Shown here piece after piece: positions 26,314 to 33,894 of a stretch of DNA of 64,000 nt. The stretch is from Mesorhizobium sp. B1-1-8. GTDB lineage: Bacteria; Pseudomonadota; Alphaproteobacteria; Rhizobiales; Rhizobiaceae. The stretch lies in NCBI RefSeq assembly GCF_006442795.2, contig NZ_CP083957.1:430405-494404 (forward strand), in the 5' to 3' direction. Positions within the stretch are counted from its first letter, which is position 1. The number at the start of each line of letters is the position of its first letter. The notes below the pieces were generated by a model, which was not told the origin of the DNA, made no database searches, and saw only the letters and a program-made list of their open reading frames with translations. Made by a program: the position numbers and the translations under genes.

Positions 26314-26338
26314 AACTTCGCGCCGGCTGCGATGTTCC
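26314..26338 (-). promoter_or_regulatory. EcfG-type promoter of the stress operon
   Basis: Minus strand GGAAC, 16 bases, AGTT(T), 26 bases before ATG 26287. It would drive the five genes from 26287 to 23765. Confidence 0.6.
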
Positions 26339-26366
26339 CCCGAACGAGCAGTTTTTTAGCAACTCG

Positions 26367-26696
26367 TCACTTGCTCTCGGGCTGCGCCCTCAAAGCGGCA
26401 AACTCCTCGTCTGGGCAGAGCAGCCTGGGGCGCGTCGGATCGGAAATATCGATCTTATCCCAGGGAATGCGATAAAGGCCCTCGCGACGCCGCAGCAGGA
26501 AGAAGTCGAGCAATGCAGTGCCGATGGTCGAAGCCGATAAGCGCTCGAACGCAGCGAAGATGCCAACATGGAATTCGGTGACGACGAGGTCGCTGCCGTC
26601 CCGCTCGGCGATGATCTCCTCGATATAGCCGATACTCCTGCCGTGCTCGGAGAATACGCGCCTGCCGGCAAGATGCTCGAGGTGCACAGTCAACAT
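26367..26696 (-). CDS. PRC-barrel-like protein A
   Basis: A 109-residue protein begins MLTVHLEHLAGRRVFSEHGR and continues SIGYIEEIIAERDGSDLVVT, the beta-rich pattern of a PRC-barrel. It contains LYRIPWDKIDISDPTRPRLL. It sits two bases downstream of the next gene, so the two are co-translated. PRC-barrels bind RNA or proteins; the target here is unknown. It is the last gene in an operon with an NRAMP-like transporter. Confidence 0.65.
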   Translation of the reverse strand: MLTVHLEHLAGRRVFSEHGRSIGYIEEIIAERDGSDLVVTEFHVGIFAAFERLSASTIGTALLDFFLLRRREGLYRIPWDKIDISDPTRPRLLCPDEEFAALRAQPESK

Positions 26697-26698
26697 CC

Positions 26699-27058
26699 TC
26701 ACGCTCCCGGGATCCGGCCGACAACGTGTTCGCGCAGCCAGTCCTGCCAGGCGAAGATCCTGGTCCGGCGCACGTCGATGTCGAATTCGATGTCGACGCC
26801 GATGTCGCGCAGCTTGTTCCACGCGATCCGATGCGGCCTTGCCTGGCGCTTGCCGCTCAGTCTTGCTGCAAGACGCGCGGTCCATCGCCCGGGCCGCGGG
26901 CCAAGCCGGCGCGCCAGCGCAATCGAGCCAAGTTCGATGGCAATGACCCTCGGCGGCTTGCCCGGCCTCAGCTCGGCGACCAGGCCATCCACCTTGCCGA
27001 CCTTGACGTTCTCGCGGTCGACGACCTGCTTGTCCAGGATATCGCGCAACAGCTGCAT
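26699..27058 (-). CDS. PRC-barrel-like protein B
   Basis: A 119-residue protein: LLRDILDKQVVDRENVKVGK and VDGLVAELRPGKPPRVIAIE show the PRC-barrel pattern. A basic middle is followed by RIAWNKLRDIGVDIEFDIDV. The end resembles the RIPWDKI segment of the neighbour, so the pair may be a duplication or two halves of one module. It overlaps the transporter stop by one base. It may act as a cytosolic regulator of the transporter. Confidence 0.65.
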   Translation of the reverse strand: MQLLRDILDKQVVDRENVKVGKVDGLVAELRPGKPPRVIAIELGSIALARRLGPRPGRWTARLAARLSGKRQARPHRIAWNKLRDIGVDIEFDIDVRRTRIFAWQDWLREHVVGRIPGA

Positions 27059-28278
27059 CAGGTGCCTCCGAATATCTGCAGCGGAATGGTCACCACGGCC
27101 AGCAGGAAGCCGAGCGCGATGATGAAGATGACGGCCGCGTTCGAAACGACGCCATTGCGATGCTCGCCGATATAGCGGTCGTCATTCAGCAGGAAAAGGA
27201 ACGGCACGACCGTCAGCGGCAGGCTGGCCGCGGTCAGTGCCATCGAGAAGATGGTGAGCTTCAACGGATCGAGACCGAGCGCTATCGGAACGGCGGCGAG
27301 GAAGAGCGTCAGCGTGTAGACCAGGCTGAACCCCGGATCGTCGCGCGGCTTGAGATCCTGGCCCCAGTTCCAGCCGAACCCCTGCGCGACGACATAGGCC
27401 TGCTGCAAAGCCACTTCGAGCGTGGCGCCGAAGCAGGAGATGGCCAGCGAGGCGACGAAAAGGACAAAACCCCAAAAGCCGAATGTCGGGATCAGCATCA
27501 GCGGCAGCTGGTTGTAGTCGTCCACTTCGTTTACGCCATGAGCGCCAAGCACGAGCGCCGCCACGATCAGAACGCCCACCGAAATCGTTCCGCCGAAACT
27601 CATGCCGAGTCCGGCTATCGCCCGATTGGCGCCGAGATAGCTCTTATCCCACTGATCCTCGATCGCGCCAGAGGAATAGAACATGAAAAGGAAAGGAGAT
27701 ATCGAGGCGCCGAGAATGCTGACGGCCATGAACCAGTATTTTGCCGTGTCGTGGTGCGGCAGGCTGGGCACGGCGCCGATCGCCACCTCTTTCCATCCAG
27801 GGCGGAGCATCAGGGTTGCGACGACGAAGCAAAGCGTGACCAGGCCAAGCATCGACACCCCCTTCTCGATGAGGCCGAATGTGCCTTTCCACAACAGCAG
27901 CCAAGCCAGGAAAGCCACCGGCAAGGCCCACCATTGAAAGCTGATGCCCGTGGCAAGCTCGGCAGCGAGAGCCACCCCGCCTATCTCGGCGGAAAGCACC
28001 AGGAAGTTGACCAGCAAGGTAGCAAGCAGCGGCCAGATGAACGCATTGAAGCCGAACCGTTCGCGGATGCCATCGGCGATGGTGTGATGGCTGACGGCGG
28101 CGAAGCGACCGGCCATCTCGACCAGGAAGATGATGCAGATGGTACCGAGCACGACCGCCCAGATGAGCTGGAAGCCGAACAGCGCGCCGGCCTGCGCCGC
28201 CGTTGCCATCGACCCGACCTCGAGAAATCCGCCGACGCTGGTGACGACACCAAGCGAGATCTCCAGCAGCTTCTTCAT
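27058..28278 (-). CDS. NRAMP-superfamily divalent metal transporter, atypical
   Basis: A 406-residue protein with 11 membrane helices (VVLGTICIIFLVEMAGRFAA, FLVLSAEIGGVALAAELATG). It has the NRAMP fold, but the helix 1 DPGN motif is replaced by SVGGFLEVGSM. The helix 6 site, normally MPH, reads GASISPFLFMF. Classic Mn/Fe NRAMP transporters need those residues, so the cargo may be another ion such as Mg2+ or Al3+. It is the middle gene of an operon with a lipoprotein upstream (ATGA overlap) and two PRC-like genes downstream. Confidence 0.8.
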   Translation of the reverse strand: MKKLLEISLGVVTSVGGFLEVGSMATAAQAGALFGFQLIWAVVLGTICIIFLVEMAGRFAAVSHHTIADGIRERFGFNAFIWPLLATLLVNFLVLSAEIGGVALAAELATGISFQWWALPVAFLAWLLLWKGTFGLIEKGVSMLGLVTLCFVVATLMLRPGWKEVAIGAVPSLPHHDTAKYWFMAVSILGASISPFLFMFYSSGAIEDQWDKSYLGANRAIAGLGMSFGGTISVGVLIVAALVLGAHGVNEVDDYNQLPLMLIPTFGFWGFVLFVASLAISCFGATLEVALQQAYVVAQGFGWNWGQDLKPRDDPGFSLVYTLTLFLAAVPIALGLDPLKLTIFSMALTAASLPLTVVPFLFLLNDDRYIGEHRNGVVSNAAVIFIIALGFLLAVVTIPLQIFGGT

Positions 28279-28709
28279 CGTTCCGGCGAGAAATATCGTC
28301 GATAGGCGGTGGCGAGGTCCCCCTGCGCGGCAAGAAGCTCCTGTTGCGCCTGTCCAGCCTGCGCGTGCTGTTCGGCCTCGACTGCGCCCTTGGCGCGGTT
28401 TGCTGCGTTCGACAGCCGGCTGATAGCGGCTGCTAACGCATCTCGCTTTGCCGGGTCCGAGGAAGACGTCGATTCCACTTGCCGGCCCGCCGCGACGAGT
28501 GTCTCGGCGAAGGACTGCAATGCGGAGGACGCATAACGGGACGGCGCGGCGCCGGAGAGCCAGGCGTCGCTCATCAGCACTGCCGCCTGGCCCGTCGAGG
28601 CCGCAAGCTTAGATTGCTGGTCGACGGTTTCAGACGAGGAACAGGAGGCAAGCGCCAGCGCCAGCAGGGGCAGGAAGGTCCGGCTCGGCCGGGCAACGGT
28701 GCGCAACAT
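28275..28709 (-). CDS. Small lipoprotein upstream of the NRAMP-like transporter
   Basis: A 144-residue protein with a lipobox (LALALASC, Cys23) and a helical body rich in Ala and Gln. The helical segments are SSALQSFAETLVAAGRQVES and AVEAEQHAQAGQAQQELLAA. ATG 28709 has a ribosome site (GCGAGGATAAG). The stop overlaps the transporter start. It is likely a periplasmic partner of the transporter, but no known family was recognised. Confidence 0.65.
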   Translation of the reverse strand: MLRTVARPSRTFLPLLALALASCSSSETVDQQSKLAASTGQAAVLMSDAWLSGAAPSRYASSALQSFAETLVAAGRQVESTSSSDPAKRDALAAAISRLSNAANRAKGAVEAEQHAQAGQAQQELLAAQGDLATAYRRYFSPER

Positions 28710-28776
28710 CTTATCCTCGCTGCAATCGCTTGAAATTACGCATAAAGCCGCAGCTAAGGGAAAGTTCCCGCTGGCG

Positions 28777-29181
28777 CTAACGCTCGGATTTCGCGTTCTC
28801 AGCCCTGGCCGATGGCTTTTGCTTGGCGAGTTCGCGATCCACTGTCCTGCGTGAACCTTCCGCGGGATCTTCTTGCGGCAAGCGCCCGTGCGTCTCAGGC
28901 TCGACGGCTTCCAGCGCATCGATGATCGGCGCCAGCGAACTCTCCTCATCGCGATTCGGTTCCGTCTCCGCATTTTCCTCGGCGGCTCTATCGAGCGCGC
29001 GTTGGATGGCGTCTTCAATGTTGCCCAGCTCCTGCTCCCGCACTTCGCGACCATAGCCGGCGGCATCGGCGTCCTGCTCGAACTGCTGCGCCAGCATCGG
29101 AATACTGATCTCGGTTTCGGGCGGCACGTTGCCGACATTTTCCTCCAGCCAGCTGCGCAGGAATTCTTTCGTCGCGTTCAT
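28777..29181 (-). CDS. DUF768 protein
   Basis: A 134-residue protein begins MNATKEFLRSWLEENVGNVP and continues ISIPMLAQQFEQDADAAGYG, the DUF768 pattern found mainly in Mesorhizobium. The acidic C-terminal 60 residues are low complexity. ATG 29181 has the ribosome site GGAGGTGCTCC; a longer frame to 29322 has no support. An EcfG-type promoter lies 23 bases upstream. It may be the first gene of the lipoprotein-transporter operon (gap 67 bases). Confidence 0.8.
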   Translation of the reverse strand: MNATKEFLRSWLEENVGNVPPETEISIPMLAQQFEQDADAAGYGREVREQELGNIEDAIQRALDRAAEENAETEPNRDEESSLAPIIDALEAVEPETHGRLPQEDPAEGSRRTVDRELAKQKPSARAENAKSER

Positions 29182-29203
29182 GGAGCACCTCCTCGCATCG
29201 AAT

Positions 29204-29228
29204 AACCGGACCATGCCGCCGATGTTCC
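29204..29228 (-). promoter_or_regulatory. EcfG-type promoter of the DUF768 gene
   Basis: Minus strand GGAAC, 16 bases, GGTT, 23 bases before ATG 29181. Confidence 0.55.
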
Positions 29229-29246
29229 CGTAAATTCGAATCGCGA

Positions 29247-29271
29247 GGAACGAACGGCCGGATGGACGGTT
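29247..29271 (+). promoter_or_regulatory. EcfG-type promoter, divergent
   Basis: Plus strand GGAAC, 16 bases, GGTT, 29 bases before ATG 29300. It faces away from the DUF768 promoter 18 bases to its left. Confidence 0.55.
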
Positions 29272-29299
29272 GAAGGTCGAAGATCCGGCGAGGCATTCC

Positions 29300-30034
29300 A
29301 TGACTTCCCACCACGACAGCATTTCACGGCAGCAGGACGGCCCCGCCCCGAGCCAGGCAACACTCCTGTTCCAGCCAGCCCACTATCTCCATCAACGGCC
29401 TGATGAGACAGTCAGCTTTTTCCTCGGTCGCCGGGAAACCGCGCGCAAAGACGGTCAGGACATAATCATGGAGTTGAACACAAGCGGCGGCGATGCTGAC
29501 GCCGCGCGCCGCATCGCGCTGGAGGTTCGGCTCTTCCGCCGGCATTCCAGCCAACTGGCCCTCGAACGGTCCGGCGATGCGACGAAGGCCCTCGCCAAGC
29601 AGATGTTTACCGATCACGAGAAGACCACCGCCGATTTGAAGGGTGTCATGACCAGCGGAAAGGTAAAAGCCACCCTTCCGACGGCGATGACCCACAAACA
29701 GCAGTCGTCCCTCAACGATTTGAAGGCGCTGCAGATCAATGACTTCACCAAGCAGTACCGCTCCGATCAGGTGGGCGCCCACGCGGACACGGACGATCTC
29801 TTCAAGCGCTACAGCGAGGATTGCGAACAGGCCAGCATGAAGGCCTGGGCAGGGGCGACATTGCCGCCTCTGCAGCACCACCTCGCCATGGCGAACGAAC
29901 TAATAAGCAGGCCTGCCTGGTCTCGGCGACAGGCAGATAGCGCAGGGCCTTGCGCTGCCGACCGGCTCGGCAAAACCCGGATCGCTCTCAGTCGTTCTCA
30001 GCCATGGCAAGACTGCAGCTTCGACAAGTGCTGA
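29300..30034 (+). pseudogene. Chimera of a ClpP-like protease fragment and a DUF4142 fragment
   Basis: One open frame joins two unrelated pieces. The first 80 residues from 29300 (ATLLFQPAHYL, DGQDIIMELNTSGGDADAAR, RIALEVRLFR) are the start of a rhizobial ClpP/S14-like protease. They stop before the catalytic Ser and His. From about 29543 the frame continues as a DUF4142 ferritin-like body (SQLALERSGDATKALAKQMF, DHEKTTADLKGVM, DLFKRYSEDCEQASMKAW), lacking its own signal peptide. The last 35 codons are out-of-family. A deletion that fused two stress genes in frame is the simplest explanation. It keeps a promoter, so it may be expressed. Confidence 0.65.
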
Positions 30035-30333
30035 CGACTGTCGGGACGCTGACGTCACGACCGGCGGCCTTTCTGGTTCTGGGAGGCTACACCGTCTCTT
30101 GGCTTGTCTTTGAGCGGGAAACGCTTGACTGGCACGGCGTGGCGACGCTGATCACCTGGGCGATGACGCTGCTTATCCAAAGGGCCGAGCATCGAGACAC
30201 CCAAGCCCTGCAGGCGAAACTGGATGAACTGATCAAGGCGAACGACAAGGCCAGCAACGAGATCACCAAAACGGACGACAAAGAGCCGGAAGAAATCGAA
30301 CAGATGCGTAATTCCGGGCAAGGCAGGAGTTGA
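30004..30333 (+). CDS. Low-affinity iron permease family protein (short)
   Basis: A 109-residue protein has two membrane helices (about 15-33 and 42-60) followed by QRAEHRDTQALQAKLDELIK, the family signature after the second helix. It matches one half of the yeast Fet4-like low-affinity iron permease family, where short bacterial copies are common. A second copy is at 47718. It overlaps the 3' end of the chimeric gene by 31 bases in another frame. Iron transport itself is not demonstrated for these short forms. Confidence 0.8.
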   Translation: MARLQLRQVLTTVGTLTSRPAAFLVLGGYTVSWLVFERETLDWHGVATLITWAMTLLIQRAEHRDTQALQAKLDELIKANDKASNEITKTDDKEPEEIEQMRNSGQGRS

Positions 30334-30545
30334 CGTCTCTCGTCGCGCGCTCAACGCAGAATGCTTTTAGAACAGCATGGTTGTGAGCGAGGCAACGCGC
30401 CGTCATCGATATTCTTGGAGCGATGCCGCTAGCCCCTTCCGAACGCGCTGTTTTCAACACGACGATCTTGTCGGAACTTCGGGTCCCCGTGGGGATTAGG
30501 AAAGAGCGCGGCAGGCGCGCGATCGCAACCGCAAGGAGCCTAAAA

Positions 30546-31064
30546 ATGCCGAAGAAAGCTTCATCCGCGACCTCGAACGGCTTGGAAAGCCTCTTCCTGG
30601 ACGGACTCAAAGACCTCTATTACGCGGAAAAGAAAATCCTGAAGACATTGCCAAAGCTGGCGAAAGCAGCACAGTCCGAAAAGGTAAGCGCCGCTTTCGA
30701 AAAGCACCTCAAGGAAACTGAAGGCCAGGTGGATCGCCTGGAGCAAGTCTTCGAGATGCTCGGGAAGCCGGCCAGGGGCAAGACCTGCCCGGCTATTGAC
30801 GGCATCATCGAGGAGGGCTCGGAAATCCTCGAGGAGTACAAGGACGAACCGGCGCTCGACGCGGGTCTGGTAGGCGCCGCACAAGCGGTCGAGCATTACG
30901 AAATCGCGCGCTACGGCACGCTGATTGCATGGGCCGAAGAGCTCAGTCTCAAGGATGCTCTCCCGCTGCTCCGCCAGACCTTAAAAGAAGAGTCCGACAC
31001 CGACGAGGCACTCAACGCTCTCGGCGAGAACGATGCTAACCGGCGTGCTCTGCAGGCGGCCTAG
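30546..31064 (+). CDS. DUF892 ferritin-like stress protein (YciE type)
   Basis: A 172-residue protein: LESLFLDGLKDLYYAEKKIL, KHLKETEGQVDRLEQVFEML and AVEHYEIARYGTLIAWAEEL are the DUF892 blocks with ferritin-like Glu and His residues. The start at ATG 30546 is preceded by AAGGAGCC. A GGAAC-N16-GATT element at 30473 may be a weak stress promoter. It is more typical of the YciE family than the copy at 23765. Confidence 0.9.
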   Translation: MPKKASSATSNGLESLFLDGLKDLYYAEKKILKTLPKLAKAAQSEKVSAAFEKHLKETEGQVDRLEQVFEMLGKPARGKTCPAIDGIIEEGSEILEEYKDEPALDAGLVGAAQAVEHYEIARYGTLIAWAEELSLKDALPLLRQTLKEESDTDEALNALGENDANRRALQAA

Positions 31065-31081
31065 AGCCACCACGGAGTTGC

Positions 31082-31107
31082 AGCGGTCCTGCCGCCGCAG
31101 GACCGCT
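31082..31107 (+). terminator. Hairpin after the DUF892 gene
   Basis: A perfect 11-bp stem (AGCGGTCCTGC/GCAGGACCGCT) with a 4-base loop, 18 bases past the stop; only a weak T-run follows. Confidence 0.6.
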
Positions 31108-31518
31108 CACGCGAAATTCTAACTGGCGGCCCGATGGCGTTGAAGTCTGTACCTTCTCTGACAGCGGCCCGCGTTCAGCCATTGACCATAATGATGCTGG
31201 TCGCTGAAGCTATCGTCGCGACCTCGTAAGGCAGACCGGCCGCTCTGCCTGACTTGGTCGCGCTTCACATCGCCGCCATCGGCGCTGTGATGGCAGGCGG
31301 CGAGCATCCTAATGCCGGCTCTGGACGCCTCGGTATTCTTCTGACGGCGCGACATTGACGAGAGCTCGCGAATTGCTCGGGCGCTGTTTGCGATCACTTT
31401 TGGGTTTGGTGCAGCAACTCAGCGTGCCGCTCTTCTTGTCGAGATCAACGAGACCGAGTCGCTGGTGACCTACGTGATCGCCACGCTGGACGGGCGGAGA
31501 AACTGGACAGGTGATGGA
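31108..31518. other. Intergenic stretch, probably decayed coding sequence
   Basis: No gene can be supported. Short frames on both strands look like coding sequence broken by shifts (for example ALFAITFGFGAATQRAALLV around 31380-31440), but no family was recognised. Confidence 0.35.
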
Positions 31519-31544
31519 GGAACGAAATGAAGCTTAGGAACGTT
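31519..31544 (+). promoter_or_regulatory. EcfG-like promoter upstream of pqqA
   Basis: GGAAC, 17 bases, CGTT, about 135 bases before pqqA. A second, overlapping GGAAC-N17-GGTT begins at 31537. A 26-codon frame (31527-31607) overlaps both and has GGAGG before it, so the element could also be a ribosome site. Confidence 0.35.
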
Positions 31545-31679
31545 GTACCGTCCAAGTTGGTTTTGTCATTTTCTGAGGCCACTGGTGCCCATCCTCAGGT
31601 GACGTAAAAGTCATTGCATCGACTGCAATGGCATCAACGGCGAGACCGGCCGGTTCGGCCGGCAGAAGAGGAGAATGCG

Positions 31680-31775
31680 ATGAAGAAGACCTGGAAGAAA
31701 CCGACCATGCTTCAGGTCGCCGCTGGTTTCGAGATCTCCCGCTACCTGCCCGCAGAAAATCCGCCCAAAAAGTAG
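31680..31775 (+). CDS. pqqA: PqqA precursor peptide of PQQ
   Basis: A 31-residue peptide, MKKTWKKPTMLQVAAGFEIS followed by RYLPAENPPKK. Glu18 and Tyr22, three residues apart, are the two that PqqE cross-links to start PQQ. Upstream GAGAATGCG gives only a weak ribosome site. It is 132 bases before pqqB, a usual spacing. Confidence 0.93.
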   Translation: MKKTWKKPTMLQVAAGFEISRYLPAENPPKK

Positions 31776-31907
31776 GCTGCTAATCTGCATCTCCCTTTCA
31801 ACGGAGGCATGCAATTCCTGCCATAAGCTCGGCCGTAACTGGAAACTTGGACGCGCCAGCGTTTGCCGCCGTGAATTTCCTGCCGGTTTAGGCCTCGGAC
31901 CATTGAC

Positions 31908-32846
31908 ATGCTCGTGAAGATCATCGGATCGGCGGCGGGAGGCGGCTTTCCGCAATGGAACTGCAACTATCGTCTGAGCCGCGCGGCTCGCAGCGGGATG
32001 AGGGGCGTGCAGCCACGAACCCAATCATCGATTGCCGCGTCGGCTGAGGGGACAGGCTGGGTTCTCTTCAATGCGTCGCCCGATATCCGCCAGCAGATTG
32101 CGCAAACGCCTGAACTCCAGCCCTTGGCCAATGCGCCGCCGCGCTCGACGCCGATCCGCGCCGTGGTGCTGACCAACGCCGACATAGACCATATCGCCGG
32201 CCTGCTCAGCCTGCGTGAACGACAGCCTTTCGCAATCTATGCAACGCCACAGGTGCTGGCGGCGCTGGAGGCCAATTCGATTTTCAACATTCTCGATCCA
32301 GCGATCGTGCCTCGGCGCATTCTGGCGTCAACGGACGAACTGGCGATCTGCGATGCGGGTGGCCGCGAGACTGGCCTGGTCGTTGACAGCTTTCCTGTGC
32401 CCGGGAAAATCGCGCTCTATCTGGAGCAAAGGAGCGATCCCGGCGCCGATTTCAGCTCCGACACGGGCGACACGATCGGCATCCGTGTCAGCGGAGCCGA
32501 CGCCCGCGGCGCCGTTTTCTACGTTCCGGGCTGCGCGCGCATCGATGCCGCGCTGCGCACGCGCTTGGCCAATGCCGCCTGCCTTATGTTCGACGGCACG
32601 GTCTATACGGACGATGAGATGATCACTGCCCGCGTCGGCCAGAAAACCGGCGCGCGCATGGGGCACATCGCAATGTCGGGAGAAGCTGGTTCAATTGCCG
32701 GCTTGGCCGATGTGAAGATCGCTCGCCGTATCTTCGTCCACATCAATAACACCAATCCTGTTCTCGACGAGAATTCCGCCGAACACGCGGCGGTCAAGGC
32801 GGCTGGCTGGGAAGTCGCCAGCGATGGGATGGAGCTGGAATTTTGA
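31908..32846 (+). CDS. pqqB: PqqB, PQQ biosynthesis oxidoreductase
   Basis: A 312-residue metallo-beta-lactamase-fold protein: MLVKIIGSAAGGGFPQWNCN is the family start and LTNADIDHIAGLLSLRERQP holds the metal-ligand loop. PqqB hydroxylates the tyrosine part of the PQQ intermediate before PqqC. It overlaps pqqC by ATGA-like spacing (four bases). Confidence 0.96.
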   Translation: MLVKIIGSAAGGGFPQWNCNYRLSRAARSGMRGVQPRTQSSIAASAEGTGWVLFNASPDIRQQIAQTPELQPLANAPPRSTPIRAVVLTNADIDHIAGLLSLRERQPFAIYATPQVLAALEANSIFNILDPAIVPRRILASTDELAICDAGGRETGLVVDSFPVPGKIALYLEQRSDPGADFSSDTGDTIGIRVSGADARGAVFYVPGCARIDAALRTRLANAACLMFDGTVYTDDEMITARVGQKTGARMGHIAMSGEAGSIAGLADVKIARRIFVHINNTNPVLDENSAEHAAVKAAGWEVASDGMELEF

Positions 32847-33598
32847 GCGATTTCCACGACGCGGTCCGCGGCGGCCTGTCGAAGAGCGAGCTCGAGGCCG
32901 TGCTGCGGCAGGTCGGCGATGAGCGCTATCACAACCGCCATCCTTACCATCACAGAATGACAGGCGGCGCCCTGTCGAAGGCCGAAATGCAGGCCTGGGC
33001 GCTGAACCGCTATTGCTATCAGGCCGTTATTCCGCGTAAGGACGCCATGATCCTTGCACGTGCCGAGGATCCAGTGTTTCGCGCCGCCTGGCGCAAGCGC
33101 ATCGAGGACCACGACGGCCAGGACGGCTGCAGCGGCGGCATCGCGCGCTGGCTGCATCTGGCCACCTCGCTTGGGCTCGATGCCGAAGCGGTCAGGAAGG
33201 AAAAGCTGGCGCTGCCGGCGACCCGTTTCGCCGTCGGCGCCTACCTGTCCTTCTGCACGAACCGTACGCTGCTTGAGGCGGTCGCATCCTCGCTGACGGA
33301 GATGTTCTCACCGCGCATCATCGGCGAGCGAGTGCCGGCGATGCTGGCCAGATACGACTACATCACGGAGGATACGCTGGCCTATTTCCGCCGGCGACCC
33401 GAACAGGCATTACGCGACGCCGAATTCGCGCTCGCCTACGTGCTGGCCCATGCCGATACCGCCGAACGCCAGCAAAACGCGATTAATGCGCTGGTGTTCA
33501 AATGCGACATACTGTGGGCGATGCTCGATGCGCTCCAGCATGCCTATGGCGCGCCGGGAAACATACCGCCCGGCGCCTTCCGCCCGCAGCCAGGCTAA
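32843..33598 (+). CDS. pqqC: PqqC, pyrroloquinoline-quinone synthase
   Basis: A 251-residue helical protein: YHNRHPYHHRMTGGALSKAE and RYCYQAVIPRKDAMILARAE are the conserved active-site blocks. It catalyses the last step, ring closure and eight-electron oxidation, without a cofactor. The start is TTG 32843, overlapping the pqqB stop; the stop shares one base with the pqqD start. Confidence 0.96.
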   Translation: MSDFHDAVRGGLSKSELEAVLRQVGDERYHNRHPYHHRMTGGALSKAEMQAWALNRYCYQAVIPRKDAMILARAEDPVFRAAWRKRIEDHDGQDGCSGGIARWLHLATSLGLDAEAVRKEKLALPATRFAVGAYLSFCTNRTLLEAVASSLTEMFSPRIIGERVPAMLARYDYITEDTLAYFRRRPEQALRDAEFALAYVLAHADTAERQQNAINALVFKCDILWAMLDALQHAYGAPGNIPPGAFRPQPG

Positions 33599-33894
33599 TG
33601 ACGATGCTGCGCGAAAGAGCTATCGTGTCGTTGCGGTCGCAGCCGTCGCTGCCGAAGCATGTGCGCATCCAGTACGACCCCGTGCGGCAGGCCTTCGCCG
33701 TGCTTTCGCCGGAGAAAGTCTTCTGGCCGAACGAGGTCAGCCTCGACATTTTGCGCCGCTGCGACGGGCAGTCATGCGTCGGCCACATCATCGACGATCT
33801 TGCGGCCGACTATGACGCCGATCACGAGGCCGTGGCGGCCGACGTTATCGCCTTCCTGCAGGAATGGTCGGACAAGCTTTTGGTGAAGCTATGA
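33598..33894 (+). CDS. pqqD: PqqD, PqqA-binding chaperone
   Basis: A 98-residue protein: HVRIQYDPVRQAFAVLSPEK and ILRRCDGQSCVGHIIDDLAA show the RRE fold that presents PqqA to PqqE. The ATG at 33598 overlaps the pqqC stop (TAATG). The stop overlaps the pqqE start (ATGA). Confidence 0.94.
   Translation: MTMLRERAIVSLRSQPSLPKHVRIQYDPVRQAFAVLSPEKVFWPNEVSLDILRRCDGQSCVGHIIDDLAADYDADHEAVAADVIAFLQEWSDKLLVKL

Noticed and set aside
27160..28305. A 381-codon plus-strand frame over the NRAMP-like gene
   Set aside because: Antisense shadow; the minus strand encodes a clear membrane transporter.
31527..31607. A 26-codon frame with a good ribosome site before pqqA
   Set aside because: No similarity, and it overlaps two GGAAC promoter-like elements; kept only as a note, not as a gene.
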